This document shows positions 1 to 12,510 of a DNA stretch of 64,000 nucleotides, piece by piece (the stretch's first letter is position 1; the number at the start of each line of letters is the position of its first letter). The notes beneath the pieces were generated by a model. The model was not told the DNA's origin. It saw only the letters and a program-made list of their open reading frames with translations, and made no database searches. The stretch spans positions 15,926,234-15,990,233 of the forward strand of contig JAVUNC010000019.1 of NCBI GenBank assembly GCA_032173965.1, given 5' to 3'. A program made the translations under genes and the position numbers. This DNA comes from Sitta carolinensis. Its lineage: Eukaryota; Chordata; Aves; Passeriformes; Sittidae.

Positions 1-14
1 GGATAAAGAAGGGA

Positions 15-20
15 TTTATT
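15..20 (-). promoter_or_regulatory. LTR polyadenylation signal AATAAA (copy 1)
   Basis: AATAAA on the minus strand, inside a block (11-26) conserved in all three family A copies. This is the position expected for a retroviral LTR 3'-processing signal. Confidence 0.6.
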
Positions 21-214
21 AAAAGGTTTCATTGGGTACACTTGGGTAGTATAAGAGCCTGGCTGGGCTACACCCAAGATGAACCCAAAATGGTCACAAA
101 AAGGATGAGTGATCACAAGGTCTCACACTTTTATGAGTTCTGGTCCATCGGCATATTAGAATCAATTGTCCATCCATAGCCTCAGGTTATGAAGTTCTCT
201 CTTTCTTGGTTTTG

Positions 215-231
215 TTTTTTTTTTTTTTTTT
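215..231. repeat. Poly(T) tract of 17
   Basis: A run of 17 T inside LTR copy 1. The corresponding part of copy 3 (about 53780-53800) is pyrimidine-rich but has no such run, so the tract expanded or was inserted in copy 1. Confidence 0.9.
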
Positions 232-387
232 CACTTTATTGTCGTTTTTGTTCTTGGGCTTGAAATTTGTATCAGTTGTCTCCCCCTACTCTGTGAAGAG
301 AGCTTAGTAGCACTTAATATGAAACCCAGAACTACCCACTAAAACAGCACAGAATCTAAAAAAATATAAAAGCTAAAACTTAAGGCA

Positions 388-2294
388 TCAAAGCAAAGGG
401 TTGTTTGAGCTCCTGGGAACAGGGCAGCTGTTGGGTACAGCTCTGGGAGTCACCTCATCCTGTCCATTTGCACAGGCACCCCAATTTAAACACCCGTGAA
501 GCAGAAGCAGCTGAGCTGCAACAGCAAAGATCTTTGAACAGGCTGCTGTAGTTTCCCAAGAAACCAGCTCTGGTATCTCTGCTCTGTGCTGTGGCACTGA
601 AGTTTCCTTTGTTACAGGCATGACATCGCTCATCTCTCCCCCCCACCATGTACAAATGTCTTACAAGTCAATTCTGTGGTTAATGCAAGCTGACAAAAGG
701 AGGTTTATGTACTGCACAACAATACCACTGCCACTCACTCGAACAGAAGATACTTCAAGGGCAGCCTGCTCCTGTGTGACACAACTACTGCTCTGCCAGA
801 CAGAACAGATGACTTGCAGTGGTAATGCTGTTTTTTGCTTTGAGTCCCTCAGCTAGACTGTTAACTTCTCTCTGGTGGCAGATGTGCAGATTAATCGCTA
901 TCTCAGCCTGCAGTGGTCCAGCTAATTTAAACACAGATGCACTGTGGAGAGTACAGAGCCTGGAGGAAGAGGGAGGGGAAAGCTTTGAAGGAAGCACAGC
1001 CTGCTAATATCTACAAAAACTGAACAAGAAATAGATAAAACTAAATTAGTGATCTATTAAAAATAAATTAACGACATCTGCAAATGAAACTAAATCTAAA
1101 ATAATCACTCTAATAGCAGGGTCTCTAGTGAGCATTAGTGCTTAATTTTTTCTTGTATTTGATGAAGGCATCTATTAATTAAAAATATTTATACAAGGTA
1201 GAGGCTTGACAGGAATACTCTGTGCAGCTGTTCTTAAGGGAGCTTCTTCTGTTAATCAGCTATTTTAGAAGAAAATGCCTCTAGTCCATACAAAGAAGCC
1301 AATATTGCCTTCAATAAATCATATTTAAGGCCTGTGCTTTCTAAATATTCTCTGCAGCTATAATTGGATGAACTGGGCTGCTTTCTACAGATGATATAAT
1401 ACACTTTCCTTTCCATTGTTTAGTTAGTTTGAACTGAAAAGAAACCTTCATCTTATCCTCCTCCTTTTTTATCCCCCTTTTATTGCTAACATCTTATTGA
1501 ATTGTTGAGCATCCAAGAACAAAAGAGGATGATCTGATACGTATGAATGCATTGTACAAATGAGGAGGACAAAGCTAAACACACATTCAATAGCAGGTAT
1601 GAAAATATTATCAGACATTGAGGCAGGGACAAACCAAGACTGCGTGTCATTAATGAGGCTATTCAAAGTAATTTTGATGAAGTTATGATTCTATTGTCAT
1701 CCAGGACTGAAAAGGAATCACTTACCATTTGAAAAAGGAATTGTTAATCATTATGCAGCTCTCTGGGGCACTGACTCTTTCAGGATTTTCTTTGTCTCCT
1801 GTCCTCCCCCTTTTTTTCTATTCTTTTTCCCCTCTCATCTTTTCACTGCTATAAAAACAGAGAGGATTAGAAGTTGTCCCTGACAACGTTTCACTGTAAG
1901 GTTGTTGGTTTTGTCTTTCAGCATTTATTAGTTTGAACTCTCTATGAGGCACCTGTTGGCTGATGAGAATAAATCAACAGGAAGGTCACACATGGGTTGG
2001 TATTGTACTCTTGCCTTTTTAAGCCTGTTGGGGACTCACTGCTTTGATATACAGGAATAAACGCTGGAAAGAGGGCAAACCAGGCTGTTCAACACTATTT
2101 CATTATGTGAATTACGTGTGAGTTGTGTAGGCTCCTTGAAGAAAAGTTAGGGTTAAAGTCCTGTTGCTCGTGTTGTCATAATTAACTGAGCCTAGTGAGG
2201 AGCCTCAGGTCGTGACATTAAACAGCCCACGGTTCAGCTCACCTACCACAGCTTTTGTGATGCTGCACAGAGGGAGAAGGGAGAAACAGACTCG
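388..2294. other. Unique non-coding stretch, no gene seen
   Basis: AT-leaning single-copy-looking DNA. Short overlapping open frames around 388-1007 lie in several registers on both strands and show no domain or splice structure. No repeat or RNA gene recognised. Runs of A/T near 1020-1200 are ordinary low-complexity DNA. Confidence 0.5.
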
Positions 2295-2646
2295 GAAGGA
2301 GGAGAAAAGGAGACTCAGGGGTGCCCTCCTCACTCCCTGCAGCTCCCTGAGAGGGGGCTGTGCTCAGGGGGCTGGGCTCTGGCTCCAGGCAGCACTGACA
2401 GAACCAGAAGGCACAGCCTCAAGGGAAATGTAGGGTGGATATTGGGAAAAGGTTTTTCACAGAAAGAGTGATCAAGTACTGGAATGTTCTGCCCGGGGAG
2501 GTGGTGGCGTCTCCATCCCTGGCTGTGTTTATACACAGACTGGCTGTGGCTCTGGTGCCAGGGTCTGGTTGAGGTGTTAGGGCTGGGTTGGTACTCGATG
2601 ATCCTGGAGGTCTCTTCCAACCTGGTGATTCTGGGATTCAGTGATT
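2295..2646 (+). mobile_element. CR1 LINE, 5'-truncated 3' end
   Basis: This is the 3' end of a chicken-repeat-1 non-LTR retrotransposon, plus strand. The order of diagnostic blocks matches the CR1 3' region as I know it: a GGAGAAAAGGAGACTCAGGGG-like start, 'GGCACAGCCTCAAGGG', then 'GGATATTGGGAAAAGG' (2437-2452), 'TTCTGCCCGGGGAGGTGGTGG' region (2487-2507), 'ACTCGATGATCCTGGAGGTC' (2593-2612) and 'TTCCAACCTGGTGATTCTGG'. It ends in the imperfect short tandem ATTCTGGG-ATTCAGTG typical of CR1, with no poly(A). At about 350 bp it is severely 5'-truncated, as most CR1 copies are, and holds only the last reverse-transcriptase-proximal and 3'UTR sequence with no open frame. The exact left edge is uncertain by tens of bases. 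Confidence 0.9.
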
Positions 2647-5600
2647 GCTAAAAATGGATCAGGGGACAGCCTAGGACTTGGACTAAATGATTTCTTTTGC
2701 TTATGCCACTGCTATGATAAAACACTGTGGCCAGCCAAGTGGCAACAGCATTTCTTTTAGTGAAGGGAAATAAAATAAAATACATTTTGTTTTAGCACAC
2801 AACTTGATATACGTCATGGCTTATGAATGTCCAGAATGTCCAGCTTCCCATGCCCTTTACAAACTACAGCAGGGCTTCACAAGAAGATCTGCTTCTCAGC
2901 AACACTTCCCTTTAACAGTGCAGTATACCCATAAGAACACCTCCTGAGCAATAGAACACTAAACCAATTCCCACTGTGGGATGGGGAGGGAAAGGCATGC
3001 AACTCTCCCAAATCTGAAAGCTTTTCTCACCTGGCAGTCAGCTCCACAGGCACTCACTGCCCCATCCCAGGAAGAATTTGGGCCTGAGGAAGCCACAAAG
3101 TGGTAGCAAGTGCTGTTGTTCTCCAGTCCCTGCCCAAAGTCTTGCTTATATATTTTGATTAAACATAGCTAAGTATCTTGGACTTTTCTCATTTTCTTGA
3201 ATGCCCAGAAAAAAATATTCCTCCTTCCTTTCTTCTGTATAACCCCCATAATCTTGATATTTTAAAAAATTATGGTTTTTAATTATTAAAGATACAATCA
3301 TAATCTTTTGCATCTGTAGCCAGTTATATTTCCTTCTCCTTTCATTAGTAAAAGATACATTTAGACATTTATCTCTGGTGTCTTTAAAATCAGATTGGGT
3401 GTTTGATGAAACATATTTTTTTCTTATACTATTTTTTTCACCCATCCCTGCCACTTGAAACTCCAGCCAATGCCAAAGCACAGCCAGAACATCTTTTCAT
3501 GTGCTAAGGGAAAAACCATTAAGAGTTGGAAGTTAAATTCATTCTTTTCAAAGCTCATGACAAAGCTTCTACTGGTTTCACTGAATATAAGAGTTTTCCA
3601 GGTTATTTCAATACATGATGAGACAAATGTTACAGTGCAATCTACTGTAATTTTATATAACTTTAAGGAACATTCAAATTACAGGTAGTTATAAAAGTCA
3701 GGCAAACTCCCTCTATTTCTAACCCAGAAGGACAGATTCAAATGTTGGTAAATTAGATTACTTTTTTTTCCATAAACTTACCAATATTCTAATTCCAGTT
3801 TTACAGATGCCATATGTACTTGCATGGTAGAAACACATATTTTTCAGCTTCAAGAGATTATTCCAGTAATAATCAATTAAGAACTCCCAAACCTTTATTA
3901 TTTGCCCATCGTTAAGATGCAGCATAAATTGGCCTATTCCCCAAGCACTTAATTCAACAATAAATTCTGATGATACCGGCACATTAAGCAGCAAAGAAAA
4001 ATAGATAATAGGAAAAAATATGACTCATCATTCTAAATGTTAGTGAACTGGCACTATTGAATGTTTTTTCCAGTTCCACTGATGCTTGCTATGCTGCATA
4101 CAACATGCAGTGCCAGCTCAGCAGCTCACGTAATTTGTCATTTTTCTGACAAAGTTAATGGATCTGGGCACATTTTCTGCCCAGGTGAGAATGTGGCCCA
4201 ACATTTAGACATGACATTGCTTTGATAAACTTGCAGAATAAAGGGGATGGTGCAAAACAGGGAAAAGCCTCATTGGGAAGGCAGAAACAGAGACAACTGT
4301 AGACTGTCAGCACAGGTGAAAGAGGGGCTGAGGAACAGAATAATAGTGAGAGGGAGCAGAATTTTATTTCACTACCTAGAGAAAATCTGAGGGGTTCTGC
4401 TGGCCATTTTACAATCCGTTCACTTGACTTGTTTACTGATGGAAATGTTTGCCAAGGAACTTTGGAAAAATAGTGACATATGAACAATCTGCTGTGGCAT
4501 ATTGTAGTGGTGGTGTTTGTGCTGCTATAGTTACTGAGATTTTAGCATTTTTGTAATTTGTCTTGAAAAAAAATGGAATTTGGCATGAAGTTTTTGGGTA
4601 CCTCCCTGTTCAAGTCAGATGGTTTTCGTATTTTTTGTTACATTTCTTATGGGAGAAAAGCCTGAAGATATGCTGTGTCAAGGAAAGGGAAAAAGCATGC
4701 TCAGATGAGGAAAGAAGCAGAAGGTGGGGAAATAATCAAATGCATTGCAAGATGAGGAGGAACAGGTGCAATCTTCTTTTCAAGGTGAGAGGAGTATTTA
4801 CAGGATAATCACAGGTCTTATGTAACTGCAAAATGAATCAGGTTATGCCAAAATGCCTTGTGATTTCTTACTTTTGTTCGATTTCTGATCTGACACTGGC
4901 ACTGTAAGGTTGGTTCTTGCTGCATGATGAGCTTAGAGCAGAACCTCGTGTTCAAGGACTTGACGTTCCACATGGCTCTGCTGTGGTGGGACACAGAACC
5001 ACCCACCCGAAACGTGGCAGTAAAAGCAAACATCTGCTAGAAAGGAGTCTAGAGAGGAACTGAAGAACAGGGAAAGAGCAAAAAGGGAACAAAATGCAAG
5101 AAAATTGTTTGTGACTAATCAAACAACAAGAGGAGAAAAGCCATATAAAAGTTAGTCATGAGGGAAGCTGGGAAGTGGTAAGTGTGGTCAAAATACTGGT
5201 GTACATGATTCCATTTGGGAGCCCTCCCAACACATCCTAGGGCCCTGTATAGAGGCACTTCCCATTCCAGCTGAGGGCATAAGAAATACTAATTTTCTGT
5301 CAGAAGAAGAATACTCTGTCTCCCTCCCCCCAAACCACATCCCACACAGAAGCTCCTGTGCTCCTGCCAGGCATCATCCTAAACACACAGAAAATCTTAC
5401 CTGACACACGTTGGATTAATAAGGCATTTAGCCAGTGTTATGGAAGTTCTCACTGCTTGAACGTCATGTCTCATCACGGCTCTGCAACAATTTTCTTGAC
5501 ACTTTGAACTTTCCAGAGGTCTTTCTGAGGGAGAAGGAGGCTGAAAGAAGAGTGTTACGGTGCTGTTAATGAACCGATTAGCAATCATGCTTGTTCTGTA

Positions 5601-8356
5601 TGCCTTGGGGAAGACAATATATAGATAATTCTCTTTGCTTTAGCATTTTGCCTTTCCAAGTAGTTTACCAGGTGGATGCGTAGAAAAGTTGACTATAGCA
5701 GCATCAAAAATAGCTGAAAAATTATACATTGTATGTTTAACCAGCAGAATTGATTAACTAAGGAAAAGATAGCAAGAGGTTTGGTGTGATTAAGTGGGAT
5801 TAGACATGCACATTTATCATGAGATATAACCTATCAACATTTGCATGGAAAGAATAATATCTTGTATTACGTTGCCTGAAATACATGTTCCCATCCATAT
5901 ATAGATTATAAAAGATATCACTACATGTATTAGAAACAATTATGAGCCAAAAGAACAGTGGATAGGCCAGAGCCCACTGAAGGTTATTGGGAAGAAAATT
6001 CCCCTCTGGGAAGTTTATTCCACAATATATCTTCTAATCTACTCTTTAGGAGCTCACAGCAGCCACAGTTGTTTACTGGATACCTACTTATGGCCCTCCT
6101 GCAACATGACTCCCACGTTCTGATGTTCTTCCCATCGGTCCCTGTCCTGCTGTCTCATACCATGAAACACAAATTACCCATAAAAATGATAATTCTCTTA
6201 TTAGTTTTAAAGGTCAAATCAAATGATGTGGAAAATATGTGGTGGTGTGACATACAATTTGCATAATTGCCACAAAAACACTGGACTGAAGCTGTGTGAA
6301 AAATAATAAATAAAATAAATCAAGCTCCACTCCAAGGAAAAGAGAATCAGCCAGATTTATGGTGAGAGTAAATGGGGGCTGCACCAACATCTGAACACCT
6401 GCAACCCCAAAATCCCCACCACATTCAGGTCTGAATTTGCTCACCTCCTCTTCTTACCCCTTTCCCACAAATATACACTCTGGAAAAGGAAAATTAATTA
6501 ATTAATGACTTCCTAGAAGTGCTCACTCACAGCAAACAGACCCTGGATCAATATAGTCTGAATCCATTACAGAGAAAACTGTACCCCAAACACCACACTT
6601 CAAACAAAACTTGAGCTGTTTAAAAGCAAGCTTTGGATTTCTTCTGATCTAATTCTTCTGATGCTGCTTGGCTGCTTGAACTGATTAACGTGGTGGCTGG
6701 GCTTGGCTTATGATTCTAGAGTTATTTTACATGGGAATTAGACAACTCAAAAAATTGGCAATCAGCTTGGCATCTGCCCATTTTTCTGAAATCTTAGGGT
6801 GCATCCCTCTCCTCTTCCTCCCTAGCACACCAGGCATTAAATGAGCTTTCTGCTTGGTACATCTGGCAGCCAAAACAATGGTATTTATTTCTGAGGTGAA
6901 GACAGCAAGTTATCCCTCTTTGTGTCAATGAAGCATAAACCCCAGCTACATACTTGCTTACTTTGACTCAGTTTATTAGTATATCTTCTTGTGTTCTTAT
7001 ATCTAAATTTATGTGTACTGCATTAACTACAAATACAACTATTCCCCTTCTTTTAAAAAATTAACTATTACAAAGACAGTCTTACACTCCTTTGATTAAT
7101 TAAGGTTGATCTTACCTTACAATAATTAAGCTGCCAATAGGGATGTGTCTACACATTAGAAAAATGGAGTATGGTGTTGAAGGAAAGGTGGGTTTATTAC
7201 ATTATGTCTACATTTTGGATTTATAACTCAGTTCATTTCATATCATATATATTTATCATCTATATTCTTAATAGAACTTTTTAATCAGCAGAAGTAAGAG
7301 AGATCACTTATTCATTTGACATATTACAAATTAATAAAAATGCAATGAATAAGCACCAGAAACTTTGCTGCTTCTGAAGTGCAAAGCTCTGTTATGAAAT
7401 AGAAGAGCTAAAATTCTTTTCGCTATCAACGGGCATTCATCTAATTTGCTGCATATATTAAAGGAATCCCCACAAGGTATCTATTCAAGGTCAAGTTATT
7501 TTACATTTCCATAATATTAAAAAAAGGAAAAAAAGTAATACAATGACACACTGAAAGAGGGCATTGGGTAATTAGATATGGAACATTTGTGATCTGGGCA
7601 TTCAGAAAGCTTTAAATTAATTTTAGAGGTGAGCAATACTGTGGGGTTTTTTGGGTTTTTTTTTTCCCATCAGATTAACTGCAGCCTCAAAATATGGCTG
7701 AGCTGAATTATACAAGTGTCATCCTAAAAATCATTTGGCAAATGCCTATCAGAGACAGCACAGGTGGAAAAAATTCAGGCAATACTGATCAATCACTACA
7801 AAATCCTTAGAGTTCTGAAACATTACCAGCAATTCATAAATATAACAGTTAAGTGAATTTCCATTTTTTCCTATGCCTTCATAACATTACATACATGTTG
7901 ACGTGTATTAAAATTATTAAAGCTTAGCAAATAAACAGCCAAGTGCTGCATAGTCAAACACCTGATTTTTACTGCTTCATCCCAACTCAACCCCCGGCTT
8001 TTGTTTTTCCTGGCTGTGGTCTATCTTTTGTCTGAGAGCAGATTAGAAGGGTGAGAGCCACCACTCTTGTTTCTACAGTTCCCAGCATAGGCAGGCCTGC
8101 AGATATTACATTAATAACAAACCACAGTCTGAAGGGACACCTCAAGCATGGGAAATACTTTTTGGCACAATGCAGTTGGATCTCAAGTAATATCTGGGTA
8201 AACTTGCCTGCACTGACCATGAACACACCCTGATGCCTTCTTGGAGGGCCCATGCTGGAATGAGGAACTCAGCACTTCTCCCAGCTCATGCACTCCCCTG
8301 TTTTCCTTGGCTGACACTACTCAGGATACTTGTGCTGTGCTGAAACTATCCTATTT
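2647..8356. other. Unique non-coding stretch, no gene seen
   Basis: About 5.7 kb with no recognised gene or repeat. It is AT-rich (for example 3240-3440, 5700-5950, 7000-7560), with short A/T runs and a tetranucleotide-like ATTA run at 6494-6507. The largest open frames, near 3146-3481 and 4155-4487 on the minus strand, are AT-driven and lack domain-like composition. Confidence 0.5.
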
Positions 8357-8441
8357 GAACAGCTATTATTCAGCAAGAACTAGATTTAAGTATGTCCTAG
8401 AACAGCTATTATTTAGCAAGTACTTGATTTAAGTATGTCCA
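8357..8441. repeat. 43-bp tandem duplication (two units)
   Basis: Unit 1 (8357-8399) and unit 2 (8400-8441) both begin GAACAGCTATTATT and share GATTTAAGTATGTCC. Only three substitutions separate them over the first 41 positions (C/T, A/T, A/T). The units are directly adjacent with no linker, so this is a local duplication rather than two transposon copies. It lies in non-coding DNA. Confidence 0.92.
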
Positions 8442-11400
8442 TTTTCTTCAATTTGAGAAGAATAATATTTATAATTACTTTCTCTTAACAGTAGGCTTCT
8501 CAGACACTTAAAGACTGCTACCCACAGATAGGGGGTTTAAATACGTGTTAATGCTGAAATGGCACAGAGCAACTTTAGGGAATGAGTCTTGATCACTGCC
8601 TGCTTCATTAATTGTGGTAATTACTGCACCTGATGCAGTTCCAGCCCAGCCAAGGCATGGGAGATGTGGGCAACAGGTTTCTCCATGGCAGGTCCTGGGG
8701 GACAGAGCTGCATCAAGAACTGATCTGGTCACCTTACAGTCAGTTTTAGGTAAGTGTCACACTATTAAGAAACTGTCCCTGGGTTCCATAACCTGATTTC
8801 TGCCACTATTGTTGGATGACAAAGAGGAGTAGAAGGCGTGTGGTAAGGTAAAACATTGGCTTTTGATTTGTATTGTGATCATGATTGAAGAGATTTTTTT
8901 ATTCACATTGGCTGCTTTTCTTCTCTGCATGTGCTGTTCATTACCCTGGGCTGGAGGGTTTCAGGGGCAGACATTGTCTCCATGTGCTGTGCCAAACAAC
9001 ACAGCTCTAATCCTTGCTGGGATTATGAAATACTACATGCAAAAATAAAAACAACATGCGCTTCTGGACTACAGAAGAAGAGAGTGAACACTGCAAGGTC
9101 CAATTTGAGATTTGTGAATGTAACATGATACAGGTGCAGAGCATCACAGCAGTAAGTTGCTGGGAGTTCTCACTCACAGCCCTGCAGTGCAGGTAGCTGC
9201 ACCAGCCCACTCCAATGCCAGGCAAATTTCATGCTTATTGCCACTTTCTTCCTTGTGTTTTTGAGAAAAATAGTGTGGGAAAGTAGAAACCAGAGAGAGA
9301 AGACATTTAAAATAAGTAACAGTTGTGGCTTAATACAGTTGGAAATAGTTACATTTGCACCAAATCTCAAGATCAGGTAAGATTTATTTTTCATTTGTAG
9401 CTTGGTTCAGTATGGTTCATTCACAAACACTGTAATCTGTCTATCATATAATAGCTCCAGACTGGATTTAGATGAGAGAAAGCAACATTTCTAAGAAATG
9501 TCAGATGAGAAAACAAACTGAAAAGGAAGCAGACCTATGCTGCAAAATGGAAAGATTACATACACACCAGCTTTTACATCATTACAGATTGCTGTCCTCA
9601 GATCAGAACAAGATTTTACCTGAAAGGCTAATATCGAGCCGTGAGAAAGAAAAAATAAAAAAGTTATAGACTCCTTTTACAACAATTTGCTCAAATGTTA
9701 AGAATCAGTTTTCCAAAGTGAACTAACCACTGCTGGCTGATCACATCAGTGTTTTCTCAGTAAGAGAACACAGTAGTGATATGAATGCTCCAGTTTCATA
9801 CTAAGTAAAATTATCAGGAGTGTAATGTGGATGCATAATCTGTCTTTCTTAAGGCAGTAATTCAGAGTTGTTTTCTCCATTGTTGTACATCTTGCTTTAT
9901 GTATTAAGGAAGCCACCAAGAGGGGAACCTTGTTATCTCCCTGCAAGGCTGATGGGCTGGAGGAACTGAAGTTTTCCTTACCCCTCTGAGAAGTTCAGTT
10001 GTTCACATCCAACTAAATCATGATCCCTTCTCACTGAGACCCCCTTTCCTGCATGATAGCAGGCAGCCAGTCAGTTCCCAACATGACAAACTCTTGGTTT
10101 CATGCCACAAGCTGTCATGGTGGGAATGATTGGGATATCTGGAATAATGGTCTGCCAAATCCATAGGGTGACTCTTCCATTCTGAGACAGTGGGAGTAAG
10201 GACGTTACACTGGGATTTGAGGTTGTGACAGCTGGGGATTGCCTCTACTTCTAGATTTGATTTGGATGGGTGAAAAAGATTTTTTATGAGAAACATCAGA
10301 TGAGAGAACACACTGGAAACATAGAAGAGAAACCCAGCTGCAGTTATCTGACCATTGGAATGTTCCTAAACGAACAATTCCATGTGAACATACCAAATTC
10401 AGGTTTATGGAAGAGCCTGGGTCTGCACAGCAATGGACTCTCCTGAAAAGCAGCAACCAAATGCTTCTAAATGCAAATTGCCTCCTCATCCACCCTCCCT
10501 GCTGACACTCAGTGTCATCATTTGGAGGCTCTGGGTGTGATGGTGGTGTTGCTTGAAATGGTTTCAATGGCACAACAGCAGTGATTTGTCTACCTAAGGC
10601 TGGTCTTGACAGTAGCTGCTGAGACACCACAGTCAGGCCAAGAAAAACATAATTACGGATTATTCTGACAGCCAGTCTGTCAGCAAATTATTGCCTAACC
10701 TACAACTACTCATGGCCCATTCCCAAAAACGAGTAAGGCTCGAAACAGATCATAACCAAATGTATTCCAGTGCAAGAAGAGCCAATTTCCTGACCCCTCA
10801 CCCCCTGCAGAAGACACCATGCAACATTGCTTATGCTTGATCAGTCTGACAGCAGGGAGGAGGAGCTTCAGATCTGGCATAAACAGCAGCTCATCTCTCA
10901 GGTTTCAGCTGCTTGTCTAGAAGATGTCAAGGTAACGAGTCCTGAAGGGAGCTCTGTGAGGTGTTTATCTTCTGATGACAATGCTGTATTGTTTTTGTGT
11001 GACTAAACCTTTTAGTGGTACGGAAACAACTTTCTTTTTATTCAAAAGGGAACCAAACAACAAGAACACAGACTAAGCCAGTGAATGGAATGGAGCCCTG
11101 TAAAGTACATTCACAGCCGTATTTCAAGAACTGCTGTCTAGATTTTTGTAGGGGTTTGGAAGCATTTCCCTCAAATAAGCTCTGTGTGAACCAAGGTACA
11201 GATGAATAGAGAATGCAGAACAAATGACATCATGCTGATTTGGTGGGATTTCATCACGTACTCACAAGGGTTAACATGGAAAACTGTTCTGAGCCTTCTG
11301 TCACTATGTTTTATAAGCTAGCTGCTGCAGGATTTCTGTCAGCAGAAGTTAAGTGTACCAATTGAGGGCAGTATATCATCTGCACAAGAACTTGCTTCGA

Positions 11401-11889
11401 AATGGAGTGTGTACTTGCTTGGTAACATTTTTTCAGCCAACTAACTTTTCTTCCTCATCAGAATTTTTTTTTCCAGCAGATTTTTCCAGCCTGTTACAGA
11501 ATGGATGTTATGACACACACAAAAAAGAAATCCGGTCTGTTCTTGTCTGTACAGAACAGAATATTGTTTTGTGGCTTAGCCTTTCAGTGATCACCAAACA
11601 GTGCAGCAAATTATTGCTGCAGGAGGTCTGAAGCAATTTATGCAGTATTTTTTTTTTCTTGTGAAGACCTACTGTTATTTCTCAGCAGTCACAATAGAAA
11701 AATATACATTGAATACCTCATTGCTTTTTAGTATTCACGGAGTTTGTGACAAACATGTTAGGAGTTGCCAAGTGCGCTAGCCAGATAGAGCCAAGGCTGC
11801 TGCACTCCATGCTCCCAGGTTCCATCAGCAGTGAGCCTGAGTGTCTGTCCCTAATAGGTGCCCATAAAACACAGGTATATGGCCAAGAG
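8442..11889. other. Unique non-coding stretch, no gene seen
   Basis: No gene or known repeat recognised. Overlapping minus-strand open frames at 10018-10630 (up to 141 codons) have no domain and lie in competing registers. A short T run occurs at about 11650-11658. Confidence 0.5.
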
Positions 11890-12022
11890 ATGTGCAGACA
11901 CATGGCCAGCTGTGCAGCTCACTGCAGACAGAAACACCAAGCACTCACACAAACAGCAACAGCTTCCTCTTGCTTTCCTCTCTGGCTGAAGAGGATAAAA
12001 GTCTGTTCGTGGCAAATATTCT

Positions 12023-12036
12023 CACACACACACACA
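12023..12036. repeat. (CA)7 microsatellite
   Basis: Seven uninterrupted CA dinucleotides, followed by an AT-containing broken extension to about 12060. Confidence 0.9.
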
Positions 12037-12380
12037 TATTAGCACATATATCTACACACACTAAGGAACTGGCCTCCCATGCACATCAGCTGTCCCTCCA
12101 GGGACTGGCCTCAGGCACTCAGCCTATCCAGCATCTTGCCCTGGATCCTTTCACCTCTGTTTATGCACAGACACGCAAATGGATCTCACTAAGCTGACCC
12201 TCCTCTCCCAGCTTATGGATCCTGTGGTCTCCCAAGCTGTGGGCTTCTGGGACCCTCCCAGAGCCCTTACAGACTCCCTGCTCTCACTGGTACCTGGCCC
12301 AGACTCACAGCTGCCTTGACACGCAGCTCACAAGCCCCTCACACCACTGACAGAAATCCAGGCTTACTCTCAGTAGCAAT

Positions 12381-12395
12381 CACACACACACACAC
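12381..12395. repeat. (CA)7.5 microsatellite
   Basis: Fifteen bases of uninterrupted CA repeat within the CA-rich segment. Confidence 0.9.
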
Positions 12396-12510
12396 GCAGC
12401 TGCTCCTTTTGCTGGCATCATGACCTGAGGCCCTGCTCTGTGGTCCAGCTCCACTTGCTGGCCACGAGACCCCCTTGCACGCACAGATGCACTCAGAACA
12501 GAGCCCCTCA

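Larger units (their letters stand above)
1..387 (-). mobile_element. ERV LTR, family A, copy 1 (cut by window start)
   Basis: This is a long terminal repeat of an endogenous retrovirus, read on the minus strand and cut by the left edge of the window. It aligns along its length with 53591-53969 and, reversed, with 17518-17942, so it belongs to an interspersed family. In element orientation it begins TGCCTTAAG (near 387) and carries a polyadenylation signal AATAAA (plus-strand TTTATT at 15-20). By comparison with copy 3, about 48 bp of the 3' end lie outside the window. It differs from copy 3 by a long T tract (215-231) and by a cluster of one-directional C-to-T changes at positions 27-69. No adjacent gag, pol or env sequence is visible, so it is probably a solo LTR, but the left flank is unseen. 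Class (ERVL or ERVK) cannot be fixed without a database. Confidence 0.8.
11890..12510. repeat. CA-rich, C-biased segment with short repeats
   Basis: This 600-bp stretch is distinctly richer in C and CA/CACA words than its surroundings. It contains two pure CA runs (12023-12036 and 12381-12395), a broken CA run near 12054-12060, and a 36-bp-period echo: GGAACTGGCCTC at 12065 and GGGACTGGCCTC at 12101. The skew (C over G on the plus strand) is persistent. It may be a degraded minisatellite or an unrecognised repeat; I cannot assign a family. Open frames here arise from the low stop-codon density of the sequence. Confidence 0.55.

Noticed and set aside
2148..2157. Telomere-like GTTAGGGTTA
   Set aside because: A single occurrence of the unit, far below interstitial telomeric repeat length.
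10205..10630. 141-codon minus-strand open frame
   Set aside because: No family likeness; overlaps another minus frame in a different register.
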